Of a stretch of 64,000 bases of DNA, positions 1-7,184 are shown piece after piece. Position numbers and translations under genes: made by a program. The stretch lies in NCBI GenBank assembly GCA_937901445.1, contig CALDHY010000007.1, positions 1-64,000 on the forward strand, written 5' to 3'. Position 1 is the stretch's first letter. Each line of letters starts with the position of its first letter. The notes below the pieces were generated by a model, which did not search any database, had not been told where the DNA came from, and saw nothing but the letters and a program-made list of their open reading frames with translations. This stretch comes from an uncultured Selenomonadales bacterium. Lineage in GTDB: Bacteria > Bacillota > Negativicutes > Selenomonadales > Selenomonadaceae.

Positions 1-804
1 AGGTGGTGGAGCTGCCGCTTGTTGTGGTGGTGGAGGCGGGGCTGCTTGAACAGGTTCCGGCGCAGGCGTTGGTTCAGGCGCGGGCGCAGAATCTCCTCCT
101 GCTGTTCCCATTAATGCTCCAACTAATTCTTGTGCAACAGGCAACGGCAAAAGTTGCATAATTTCGCTGTCGATTAAGCCTTCAACTTCCATTCTGAAAG
201 AAATGCAGGCAACCTTTTCAGTGCTTTTTGCCATTTCGGTAACAATATCATCTTTGCCCAAATCAATGAAAGTAACTATTGGCGGCGAAATATCAATTTT
301 TTTACTGAACATTGTTGAAAGGCTTGTGGCAACCGCGCCCATCATTTGGTTCATTGATTCGCCGACCGCGCTCATTTGAATTTCATTTAAATTCGGGTCG
401 GGGTTAGTACCGTCGCCGCCCATCATTAAATCTGCGATAATTGCGGCGTCAGTGGATTGAATTGCAAGAATGTTACTGCCGTTAATTCCAACGGTATAAG
501 TAACTTCAACCATCAAGTACGGCATAGGGTAGCTGTCCTTGATAATTTTCATTGTAACAATTTTAACGGTAGGCGTTGTAATATTTACTTTGTGTCCCAA
601 AAGAGCAGAAAGGGAAGTTGCCGCGCTGCCCATTGAAATATTTCCAATTTCGCCGAGTGCGTCTTTTTCAAGGTCTGAAAGTAAATTTGAATCATCGGGT
701 TCATCAGGGTTAAATTCTTCTTCTGCGCCGCCGTCGTCATCGTCGTCTCCGCCTGCTGCCGCCAAAAGCGCGTCTATTTCAGCTTGGGATAATTCATTGT
801 ACAT
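1..804 (-). CDS. fliY: FliY, flagellar motor switch phosphatase (3' end cut by window)
   Basis: FliY is the FliN-like switch protein of Firmicutes, with CheC-type CheY-P phosphatase activity at the flagellar C-ring. Seen: 268 codons without a stop running off the window. The N-terminus LSQAEIDALL matches the FliM N-terminus and is the CheY-P docking peptide. Two CheC-type active-site segments follow, one with E52 and N55 (GEIGNI) and a second with ESMNQM near residue 150, each followed by a conserved proline. A Pro/Ala-rich linker starts near residue 240; the C-terminal FliN domain should lie outside the window. The ATG lies inside the end of fliM (11 bp overlap), so the two are probably translationally coupled. 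Confidence 0.93.
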   Translation of the reverse strand, partial: MYNELSQAEIDALLAAAGGDDDDDGGAEEEFNPDEPDDSNLLSDLEKDALGEIGNISMGSAATSLSALLGHKVNITTPTVKIVTMKIIKDSYPMPYLMVEVTYTVGINGSNILAIQSTDAAIIADLMMGGDGTNPDPNLNEIQMSAVGESMNQMMGAVATSLSTMFSKKIDISPPIVTFIDLGKDDIVTEMAKSTEKVACISFRMEVEGLIDSEIMQLLPLPVAQELVGALMGTAGGDSAPAPEPTPAPEPVQAAPPPPPQQAAAPPP

Positions 805-1801
805 TATCGTTTTCGTCCTCCTCCGGATTTACGACGCGCGTTATTTGCACCGCCATTTTTTTGCCGAATGTACCCGGTCTGCAGTAGAATTTTGCGTGTG
901 ATCCTACGCGGCAGGGTAAATCGTCTTTGACTTTTGTACCGAGTTGCAGTACGTCTCCAAATCCCAACATTAAAAATTCTTTGATAGTAATTTGAACTTC
1001 CCCAACTTCGACAATAAAGGGAACTTCAGTTTTTTCCAATTTTGATTGAATAATTGCAACTTGATTTTCAGTTTCACTTCTTGAGATTGACGAAGAAACC
1101 CAAAAAGTTGTAGTAAGTTTTGACATAATCGGTTCGAGTACAAGGTACGGGATACAAATATTCATAATCCCTTCAGTATCGCCGATTCTAAGTTGAAGTG
1201 TGATAATAACAACCATTTCGCTCGGTGTTACGATTTGCATAAACTGCGGGTTGGATTCCGTAGTTTCCAAGAATGGATTCATTGGCGTAACATTTGACCA
1301 AGCGTCTTTGAAGTGATTCATGGCGGCAGTAACGAAACGGCGCATAACCGCGTCTTCAATTTCAGTAAGTACGCGCGTTTTAATTTGAGTATTGCCGTCG
1401 CCGCCAAAAACTCTGTCAACATAAGCAAAGGCTATAGCAGTGTCAAATTCCAGAATTATATTGCCCTTGAGAGGCGGAACGCCTAACACGCTTATAAAGC
1501 TGGGATTTGCTACAGATTGCACAAATTCTTGATAGGTTAATTGTTCAACAGAGGCAACGTCAACGTTTATCAACGTCCGCAAATGTGTACTAAGGTAAGT
1601 ATTCAAAAGGCGTGCAAAACTTTCGTGCAACATGTACAAAGTACGAATTTGATCCTTAGAAAATTTATCTGGGCGTTTGAAATCGTAGACTTTAATTTTC
1701 TTTGTAGTTTCTTCTTTTTTTGCCTCTTCGGCGTCAACTGTACCACTCATAACGCCTTGAAGCAGAGCATCAATTTCAGCCTGACTTAATACATCCGGCA
1801 A
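794..1801 (-). CDS. fliM: FliM, flagellar motor switch protein
   Basis: FliM is a C-ring protein that binds CheY-P and sets rotor direction. The 335-residue length is normal for the family. The N-terminal LSQAEIDALL CheY-P binding peptide is followed by a CheC-like middle domain and a C-terminal SpoA/FliN-like domain (from about residue 250). The start is TTG, preceded by AGAGGTGAG. It lies between fliL and fliY in the usual Firmicutes order and overlaps fliY by 11 bp. Confidence 0.96.
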   Translation of the reverse strand: MPDVLSQAEIDALLQGVMSGTVDAEEAKKEETTKKIKVYDFKRPDKFSKDQIRTLYMLHESFARLLNTYLSTHLRTLINVDVASVEQLTYQEFVQSVANPSFISVLGVPPLKGNIILEFDTAIAFAYVDRVFGGDGNTQIKTRVLTEIEDAVMRRFVTAAMNHFKDAWSNVTPMNPFLETTESNPQFMQIVTPSEMVVIITLQLRIGDTEGIMNICIPYLVLEPIMSKLTTTFWVSSSISRSETENQVAIIQSKLEKTEVPFIVEVGEVQITIKEFLMLGFGDVLQLGTKVKDDLPCRVGSHAKFYCRPGTFGKKMAVQITRVVNPEEDENDNVQ

Positions 1802-1834
1802 CCTGTACTCACCTCTCTTTCTTAGCGAAAAATT

Positions 1835-2386
1835 TTACTGTAACAAGAAACTTGTAATATAAATATCGTAGACAGCGGAAGAGCCGAGTTCGGCGTTAAT
1901 GGCGTCTTTGAGTTGCTTTTTAAGGTCGGCTTGTTTTTCGGCGTCGAAGTCTTCAACTTTTGTAGCGCGCAAAAATTGCATAGTCATATCCATAATTTTA
2001 ATTCTTGCTTCCGGTTGAAGGTCTTTTGTATCTTCATTGATAACGGATTTTTTATTGGGATTCATTTCAAGTACGATATTGGCTTTGAGGAATTTACCGC
2101 CGCGCGGTCCGCCAACATTAACCAAAATTCCGTCTTTAGGGTCGCCGAGTTGTATAAAAACGCCGGGATCATGGTCGCGGTCAATTTCGCCGTCATCCCC
2201 GTGTCCTCCGCCTGCGCCGGCAATAATTTGCGTTGTTACGAAAATTGCAATACCGGCAGAAAGTAATAAAGCTACAACTACCCCAATTACAATAAAAATT
2301 ATTGGAGATCTTTTCTTAGGTTCAGCAGCAACTTCTTCGCCTTCAGCTTCGGCGGCGGCGTCTTTTTCTTTATCTTTATCAGCCAT
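1835..2386 (-). CDS. fliL: FliL, flagellar basal body-associated protein
   Basis: FliL is a single-pass inner-membrane protein that surrounds the stator and supports torque. The 183 residues show an acidic/lysine-rich cytoplasmic N-terminus, one membrane segment (about residues 29-53, rich in Ile/Val/Leu), a Gly/Asp-rich linker and a periplasmic FliL domain ending in YDIYITSFLLQ. The start ATG follows GGAGGAAA at good spacing. It is the second gene of the operon, 28 bp downstream of flbD. Confidence 0.93.
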   Translation of the reverse strand: MADKDKEKDAAAEAEGEEVAAEPKKRSPIIFIVIGVVVALLLSAGIAIFVTTQIIAGAGGGHGDDGEIDRDHDPGVFIQLGDPKDGILVNVGGPRGGKFLKANIVLEMNPNKKSVINEDTKDLQPEARIKIMDMTMQFLRATKVEDFDAEKQADLKKQLKDAINAELGSSAVYDIYITSFLLQ

Positions 2387-2414
2387 TTAAAATTTCCTCC
2401 AAACTAAATTTTGT

Positions 2415-2618
2415 TTAACGAACATTGCTGTTCAATGCGCGGCGATATTTCATGACGCGGCGGACGACTTCTTCCATCGGTTCTTCAACGATAAGTTTTT
2501 TATCGTTCATCAACGTTATAACGGTGTCGGGAGTTTCCTCAATCGTTTGAATGTGTTCGGCGTTGAGAATGAACTCACCCTTTTTTGAATCTGAATTAAA
2601 TTTTGTCAACTTAATCAC
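2415..2618 (-). CDS. flbD: FlbD family flagellar protein
   Basis: Small (67 aa) FlbD-family protein, commonly found beside motAB/fliL in Firmicutes; its biochemical role is not established. It starts IKLTKFNS, has the family pattern FILNAEHIQTIEETPDTVI, and ends in a basic helix (VVRRVMKYRRAL). I place the start at the GTG at 2618 because AGGAGGGG sits 5-6 bases upstream. A longer reading begins inside that ribosome site. It is the first flagellar gene here; motAB are not adjacent. Confidence 0.85.
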   Translation of the reverse strand: MIKLTKFNSDSKKGEFILNAEHIQTIEETPDTVITLMNDKKLIVEEPMEEVVRRVMKYRRALNSNVR

Positions 2619-2642
2619 GATTACCCCTCCTAGCAAAAAAGT

Positions 2643-2671
2643 ACAATATTTTCTTTCAAATTTCGATACAA
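2643..2671 (-). promoter_or_regulatory. Possible sigma-A promoter of the flbD-fliL-fliM-fliY operon
   Basis: On the minus strand TTGTAT and TATTGT are separated by 17 bp and lie 25 bp upstream of the flbD GTG. The match is moderate. No convincing sigma-28 site was seen here. Confidence 0.35.
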
Positions 2672-2798
2672 AATTTTAAATTCCTTTAATTCGCCGTAAA
2701 TAAACACGCCCTATTTTAAAAATTTTTTCAAAGTAATTTTACACCGCGCTTTTTCTTTGTCAACTTGAAAAATTTGTAAGTTTTTTTATATTTATAAA

Positions 2799-2967
2799 TG
2801 TACTTTCTTTTTCAGTCGCAAAAAAGAAAGTACCAAAGAAAAGTGCTTTATCGCCCGTCCGCCGCTTGAGGTTTATTACGCTCCAATTACTTTTTGCCGC
2901 TTCTGGCGGCGTCAACTTTTCTGTACGCCCTAACTACGTTTTTCATTTAGCGGCACAGGACGGGCTG
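2799..2967 (+). repeat. Dispersed structured repeat, copy 1 (second copy at 20282-20440)
   Basis: This fills most of the 472-base gap between flbD and hexokinase. It opens with an inverted repeat (GTACTTTCTTT / AAAGAAAGTAC, 2800-2833), continues CCAAAGAAA and TCGCCCGTCC, and ends with the complementary GGACGGGC (2958-2965), flanked by GCCGC/GCGGC. It could fold as a hairpin plus a long cruciform of about 115 bases. A related copy, inverted, lies at 20282-20440. No protein is encoded. Confidence 0.6.
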
Positions 2968-3019
2968 TCATTACGGATTAATGCTTTGAGTTTTTAAAAA
3001 AATTTTTTGCCTAAAGTCT

Positions 3020-3047
3020 TTTACTAAAAGTTTTACCGTGTTATAAT
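3020..3047 (+). promoter_or_regulatory. Candidate hexokinase promoter
   Basis: A TATAAT hexamer at 3042-3047 is preceded by a weak TTTACT at 16 bp. It lies 43 bp upstream of the hexokinase ATG, whose leader carries the 20-base string TCGACCGAAGGGAGAAATTT, also found before mutB. Confidence 0.5.
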
Positions 3048-3090
3048 CAAAAAAATTTTAGGGTTAAATCGACCGAAGGGAGAAATTTTT

Positions 3091-4392
3091 ATGGCATTTA
3101 ACGAAGGCAATTTTCAAGATATTATGTCAGAATTTGCCGCAACGCCGGAGTTCATTCGTGAAGTTGCAACAAACTTTCAAAAAGATTTAAAAATTGGACT
3201 GCGCGACCCAAAAAGTTCCTCAATGCGTATGTTAAAATCGTACGTCGGACTTCCTACCGGCAAAGAAACCGGCGAATTTTTGGCGTTGGATTTTGGCGGC
3301 ACCAATGTTCGTGTTTTGAGAATTAAACTTGAAGGCGAAGGACGCTATGAAGTTGTCAAAAAAGTTGGAGAGCCGCTGATTATTCCGGGCAAATACGATT
3401 ATATCGGCAAAAATTCAACCGTCGATGAAATGTTTGGATTTTTGGCGCGCTTGATTGATGAAGCGATTGAAGGCGACCACGAAACTAAATTTTATTTGGG
3501 GCATACTTTTTCTTTCCCGTCAACTCAAGACGATTTAAATAACGCAAAACTTATCATTTGGACAAAAGAATTTGCAACGCCGGGCGTCGAAGGTAAAGTT
3601 GTCAACGATTTACTTTTGGACGCGCTGAAAAAACGCGGGATTGAAAATGTTGTACCGGTTGCCGTCATTAATGATACTGTTGCAGTTTTACTTTCTGCCG
3701 CCTACAAACAATCTGAAGTTTACACCGGCTCCATTTATGCAACGGGTCACAATACCTGCTACCTTGAATCTTCGATTAAAGACCCTAAAGGTTTTGGACA
3801 GGGCGGAATGATTTTAAATCTTGAATGCGGGAACTTTATGAAGTTGACGCCCAATCGCTTTGACATTGAACTTGACAAAAATTCTGAAAAGCCCGGCGAA
3901 CAACGCTTTGAAAAAATGGTTTCCGGCAGATATATGGGCGAACTTTTCAACATGGCGGTTGCTGAACTGCTTGACGAAATTGGCAAGAATTACGGCTTTA
4001 CTTCCATTGATATGTCCGGAATTGTTGAAGACGATACTGCTAACCTTGAAAAGGCGGCGGCGATTGTTGCAGAAAAAACCGGTCATAAATTGGAACTTGC
4101 AGATTTGAAAAAAATTAAGGAACTCGACGCGGCTATTATAATTCGTTCGGCGCGCCTTGTTACTGCGTCATACGTCGGTATTGTTTGGCAACGCGCGGGC
4201 GAAGGCGCAATTACAACTCAACATGTGGCAGTTGATGGTTCTGTTTATGAAAAAATGCCGCTTGTTCAAGAAAATATAAATAAGGCGTTGCGTGAACTTT
4301 TGGGCGCGGATGCTGATAAAGTCGATACAATTTTAGATAACGGCGGCTCAGGGCTCGGCGCGGCTATTGCGGCGGCTATGGCTGTTTCATAG
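3091..4392 (+). CDS. Hexokinase of the eukaryotic-type family
   Basis: Phosphorylates glucose/hexoses with ATP at the entry to glycolysis. Unlike ROK-type glucokinases, this 433-residue protein has the two-domain hexokinase fold (PF00349/PF03727 type). It shows the ATP phosphate loop LALDFGGTN at residues 64-72, the sugar-binding GHTFSFPS near 137, NDTVAVLL near 194, and the ECGNFM loop. Its length is that of a single-unit (yeast-like) hexokinase. The ATG is set by GAAGGGAGAAA. It is monocistronic, with a terminator at 4443. The stop codon TAG is directly followed by five 8-bp repeats. Confidence 0.9.
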   Translation: MAFNEGNFQDIMSEFAATPEFIREVATNFQKDLKIGLRDPKSSSMRMLKSYVGLPTGKETGEFLALDFGGTNVRVLRIKLEGEGRYEVVKKVGEPLIIPGKYDYIGKNSTVDEMFGFLARLIDEAIEGDHETKFYLGHTFSFPSTQDDLNNAKLIIWTKEFATPGVEGKVVNDLLLDALKKRGIENVVPVAVINDTVAVLLSAAYKQSEVYTGSIYATGHNTCYLESSIKDPKGFGQGGMILNLECGNFMKLTPNRFDIELDKNSEKPGEQRFEKMVSGRYMGELFNMAVAELLDEIGKNYGFTSIDMSGIVEDDTANLEKAAAIVAEKTGHKLELADLKKIKELDAAIIIRSARLVTASYVGIVWQRAGEGAITTQHVAVDGSVYEKMPLVQENINKALRELLGADADKVDTILDNGGSGLGAAIAAAMAVS

Positions 4393-4432
4393 TGGGATAG
4401 TTTGGTAGTGTGATAGTGTGATAGTGGGATAG
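4393..4432 (+). repeat. Five tandem 8-bp repeats (TGNGATAG) starting at the hexokinase stop codon
   Basis: The units TGGGATAG, TTTGGTAG, TGTGATAG, TGTGATAG and TGGGATAG follow the TAG stop without a gap, and each unit ends in TAG. The arrangement parallels the heptamer arrays that begin at TAA stops elsewhere in the window. Confidence 0.8.
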
Positions 4433-4442
4433 TAAAAAAATT

Positions 4443-4475
4443 AGCGGCGGGTTGAAATTACCTGCCGCTTTTTTA
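4443..4475 (+). terminator. Rho-independent terminator after hexokinase
   Basis: AGCGGCGGG pairs with CCTGCCGCT (9 bp with one G-T) across a 9-base loop, followed by a T run. It lies between convergent genes and could serve both. Confidence 0.8.
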
Positions 4476-4492
4476 GTTTTAGTTAAAAATTT

Positions 4493-5317
4493 TTATTGGG
4501 CGAATAATTTTCCGGCATCAGCTTCCGCAATTAAAGTATCTGCGATAAGTTGAGCAGCAATATTCATGGCGTCGGTATACATTTGATTATCAAGTTTTGT
4601 ACTGCCTGCTACTTTCATACCGGCAAGTTTTAAAGCTTTTTTAGTTTTTTTGCCTACAACGACTTTTTGCCAAATAACTTCGCCGGTTGACGCTTTAATA
4701 ACTTTTAAATCCGCTTGAATGCCGAACGCCGCCACGTCTTGCCCTATAGCTCCTGCCAGCGCGCCCAAAGGTCCAAGTGCCGAGCCTAAGCCGGAACTTG
4801 CCAAACTCATTGCTTGAGTAGCGTATCTTGCAGCATTAGAAAAATTCATATCAACCCAGCCGCCCGTGCCAATATTGCGAATTGTACCTTGAATCAAATA
4901 TTCTGCGCCGTGTTGGTTGCCAATCTTTGAAGTAATTTCCGGCAAAATAATTTGTCCTTGCGTTGCGGTTGCTATTGACTGCGCCATATTTTCATTGTAG
5001 CCGGGACCTTCAAAAAGCGCGTCGAAGTTTCCGCTGTTGACAGCGTACGCAACATTTTTAAATTCGGCGGCGCGGAAATCGTAAAGCAATTTTTCCATAT
5101 CCTCATTTATAACTTGAGTTTCTTTGAAGTTAAATTTGCCGCTTGCAATTAATTTTTCCATAACCAAATCTGAAAGTGAGGCGGCAGATTCAACTTTTTC
5201 AAAGCGCGTATCGTCCGTGAACTTCATAAAAATACAAGTAGGTTTTTCTTCCGCGCTTGCCACAGAATTAAAAACCGTGAAAAATCCCAAAACTAACAAC
5301 GCTAAAATTTTCTTCAT
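4493..5317 (-). CDS. Exported CsgG-like protein
   Basis: 275 residues with a clear signal peptide (KKILALLVLGFFTVFNSVASA) but no lipobox cysteine. The mature part resembles the CsgG/LpoB-type fold: an N-terminal segment on lowering replicon-like copies (LSDLVMEKLIASGKF), AEYLIQGTIRNIG, a Gly/Ala/Leu-rich helical stretch (about residues 175-195), and the diagnostic DLKVIKASTGEVIWQK strand pair. CsgG forms secretion pores in the outer membrane; here the role is only inferred. I place the start at the ATG after GAGGTGG; the GTG that opens a longer frame overlaps that ribosome site. It is the third gene of a minus-strand operon of exported proteins (5317-7010). Confidence 0.6.
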   Translation of the reverse strand: MKKILALLVLGFFTVFNSVASAEEKPTCIFMKFTDDTRFEKVESAASLSDLVMEKLIASGKFNFKETQVINEDMEKLLYDFRAAEFKNVAYAVNSGNFDALFEGPGYNENMAQSIATATQGQIILPEITSKIGNQHGAEYLIQGTIRNIGTGGWVDMNFSNAARYATQAMSLASSGLGSALGPLGALAGAIGQDVAAFGIQADLKVIKASTGEVIWQKVVVGKKTKKALKLAGMKVAGSTKLDNQMYTDAMNIAAQLIADTLIAEADAGKLFAQ

Positions 5318-5327
5318 TTCGTCCACC

Positions 5328-6149
5328 TCAAGCTTTCTTTGATTTTTCGCGTTTCGTTACGTCTTTTAATTCTTTTGGAAGTTGTAAAAGTTTGCTGTCA
5401 GCCGAATTTTGAAAATCTGTAACGTTTATGATAATTCGTCTGCCGTCCAAATCTGCGCCGCTGCCTAAATATTGTCCGGCGGCAATTTTTACAAGTTTAC
5501 CGTCTTGAAAGTAATAACGAATTGCATCGAAAATTACGCCCGCCGGAGGATTAACCGCCCTAAGGTCGGCGTATTCAAGCCCGTTTCTCAAAAAACCGGA
5601 TTTAACTTTTCTGTAGATTGTCGCGCCTTCAGCCTTTTCAGAATTGGGCAGAATCGCATTTAAAACTTTTGTAACGTCTGAATTGTCGCCGAAAGAATAT
5701 GACGCTACGATAGTTTTATAAAAAGGTTCAGCCGTTACTTGCCCTTTCTTGCCTTTTTCGCCGATATATTGAACTTTGCCTTTCTGTTCAAGGCGCGTAA
5801 ATCTGAAAATTTCGTTGCCGCGTTGCAAAGAGCAAGAGGCGTACAAAAAATCGCCGTTAGGATGGGATGAAGTTTCAATATATTGATTGACGCCGTCGCC
5901 GGAAATTACGCCGCTGACTTTTGTATACATTAAGTAATCGTTGGCGTTCATCATCGTACCGTTAAAAATTCTTGTGCGATTTTTCATTGTAGCTTGTTGC
6001 GCAGGCGGCGTGATATTTTCATAGCGAATTGTATATTGCCCGGAAACTAACGCGGCTTGCAAATTGTCGAAAGAATCAGCTGACGCCGTGCCAAATTGTA
6101 AAATAACAAAAAAAATAGCCGCCCAAATTACAGTTTTAAAATTTTTCAT
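5328..6149 (-). CDS. Exported protein of unknown function
   Basis: 273 residues with an N-terminal signal peptide (KNFKTVIWAAIFFVILQFGTASA). I do not recognise the family. The mature protein is beta-rich, with repeated charged/aromatic strands (YTIRYENITPP, GDFLYASCSLQRGNEIFRFTR) and a lysine-rich tail. The start is set by GAGGTAA five bases before the ATG; an upstream in-frame extension has no ribosome site. It is the middle gene of the three-gene operon, 10 bp from each neighbour, so it may act with the CsgG-like protein at the envelope. Confidence 0.7.
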   Translation of the reverse strand: MKNFKTVIWAAIFFVILQFGTASADSFDNLQAALVSGQYTIRYENITPPAQQATMKNRTRIFNGTMMNANDYLMYTKVSGVISGDGVNQYIETSSHPNGDFLYASCSLQRGNEIFRFTRLEQKGKVQYIGEKGKKGQVTAEPFYKTIVASYSFGDNSDVTKVLNAILPNSEKAEGATIYRKVKSGFLRNGLEYADLRAVNPPAGVIFDAIRYYFQDGKLVKIAAGQYLGSGADLDGRRIIINVTDFQNSADSKLLQLPKELKDVTKREKSKKA

Positions 6150-6159
6150 TGCAGTTACC

Positions 6160-7010
6160 TCAACTTTCAGCAGGAACACGTTGTTCAACAAGTTCATTCA
6201 TATCGCCGAGCCACGGCTCATAAACTTTTGCATCGCTTGAAAATTTAAATGCATTTTCAGGCAAAGTTGCGGTAAATTTATTAACTGTAATATGACGAAC
6301 GGGATATTTATCGCCGCCCAATTCTTTATCAACGTCAACATCTGAATCAACAGTTATTGTGTCAATCCCGTAAAGTTCGCCTTTGTCATTGTAGTAAACG
6401 TAGTAAAAAGTTTTATAGGGCGAAATTGAACCTTCGACGTTGAAAAGATTTTTAACATATTTATCATAAGCCATAATATTTTTGCCTTTTGCGTCAACTG
6501 CGCGTTTGCCGCTGTCTACAAAGGTAAAATTTGAACTGCCGGTAAACATTCCAAAATCTTCAGATATGTTGGAGGCATTTTCTAACTTTGATTTAATTCC
6601 GGCGTCATTCGGATTAATATATTTGTCTTGAAGTTGCGCGGGCGTAGATTTTATAATTTCTTTTTTGGAGTGAATGTCATAATAATTTTCGCCGTCATAA
6701 TAACCGATGGGATTCAATTTAAACTTAGCCCCGCCGAGAAAACTGCCTACAATGGGAATATAACTTGCCGCAGACATTCCGGCGAAATTTGCGGAATAAA
6801 TCATTTTTTGACTTCCGGAAACCGCAATTTCGACTGTTGCCAAATTAACTTTGCGGTTGGCAAGTCCACTCCCCAGCGAATATTCCAAATAAAATTGCCC
6901 CGAATTAATCAGTTGCCGGTAAGTTTCAGCGGCGGGTTGTTCCGCAAAAACGGGGGGGCGATAACAATTATCATTAACGAAATTGCAACCGCCAAAAATT
7001 TTTTAACCAT
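6160..7010 (-). CDS. Exported protein with a frame-breaking G7 tract in the signal-peptide region
   Basis: No family recognised. The downstream frame (to 6160) gives a mature protein of over 240 residues rich in Tyr/Asp. It lacks a start with a ribosome site. Upstream, an ATG at 7010 behind GAGGAGG encodes MVKKFLAVAISLMIIVIAP, a perfect signal-peptide start, then meets seven C on the coding strand (G 6952-6958 on plus) and goes out of frame. Removing one base gives VIAPVFAEQPAAETYRQLI, with a signal peptidase site, continuing into the long frame (LEYSLGSG). So the locus is one gene, either phase-variable, a pseudogene, or carrying a homopolymer sequencing error. First gene of the operon with the two downstream exported proteins. 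Confidence 0.75.
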
Positions 7011-7026
7011 TAATAAAACCTCCTCA

Positions 7027-7060
7027 AAAAATTTATAGATCGATTATAAAAGAATTTTCT
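7027..7060 (-). promoter_or_regulatory. Promoter of the exported-protein operon
   Basis: On the minus strand TTGATA, a 17-base spacer and TATAAT precede the ATG at 7010 by about 20-30 bases. Coordinates are approximate. Confidence 0.55.
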
Positions 7061-7108
7061 GTCAATATCAATACAATCTTAAATAAGTTAAAACTTAGCC
7101 TCTAAATT

Positions 7109-7137
7109 TTGACAACGCCCGCCGTATGTGATAAATT
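7109..7137 (+). promoter_or_regulatory. Promoter of pncB
   Basis: TTGACA (7109-7114), 17 bp, TAAATT (7132-7137), about 48 bp before the pncB ATG. It is divergent from the exported-protein operon. Confidence 0.65.
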
Positions 7138-7184
7138 TTATAAAAATTTTTATAACCTTTTATTTATACGAAGGAGAACTTTTA

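Noticed and set aside
2037-2390. Plus-strand open frame over fliL
   Set aside because: Pro/Ser-rich reading of the opposite strand of a well-supported gene; no ribosome site.
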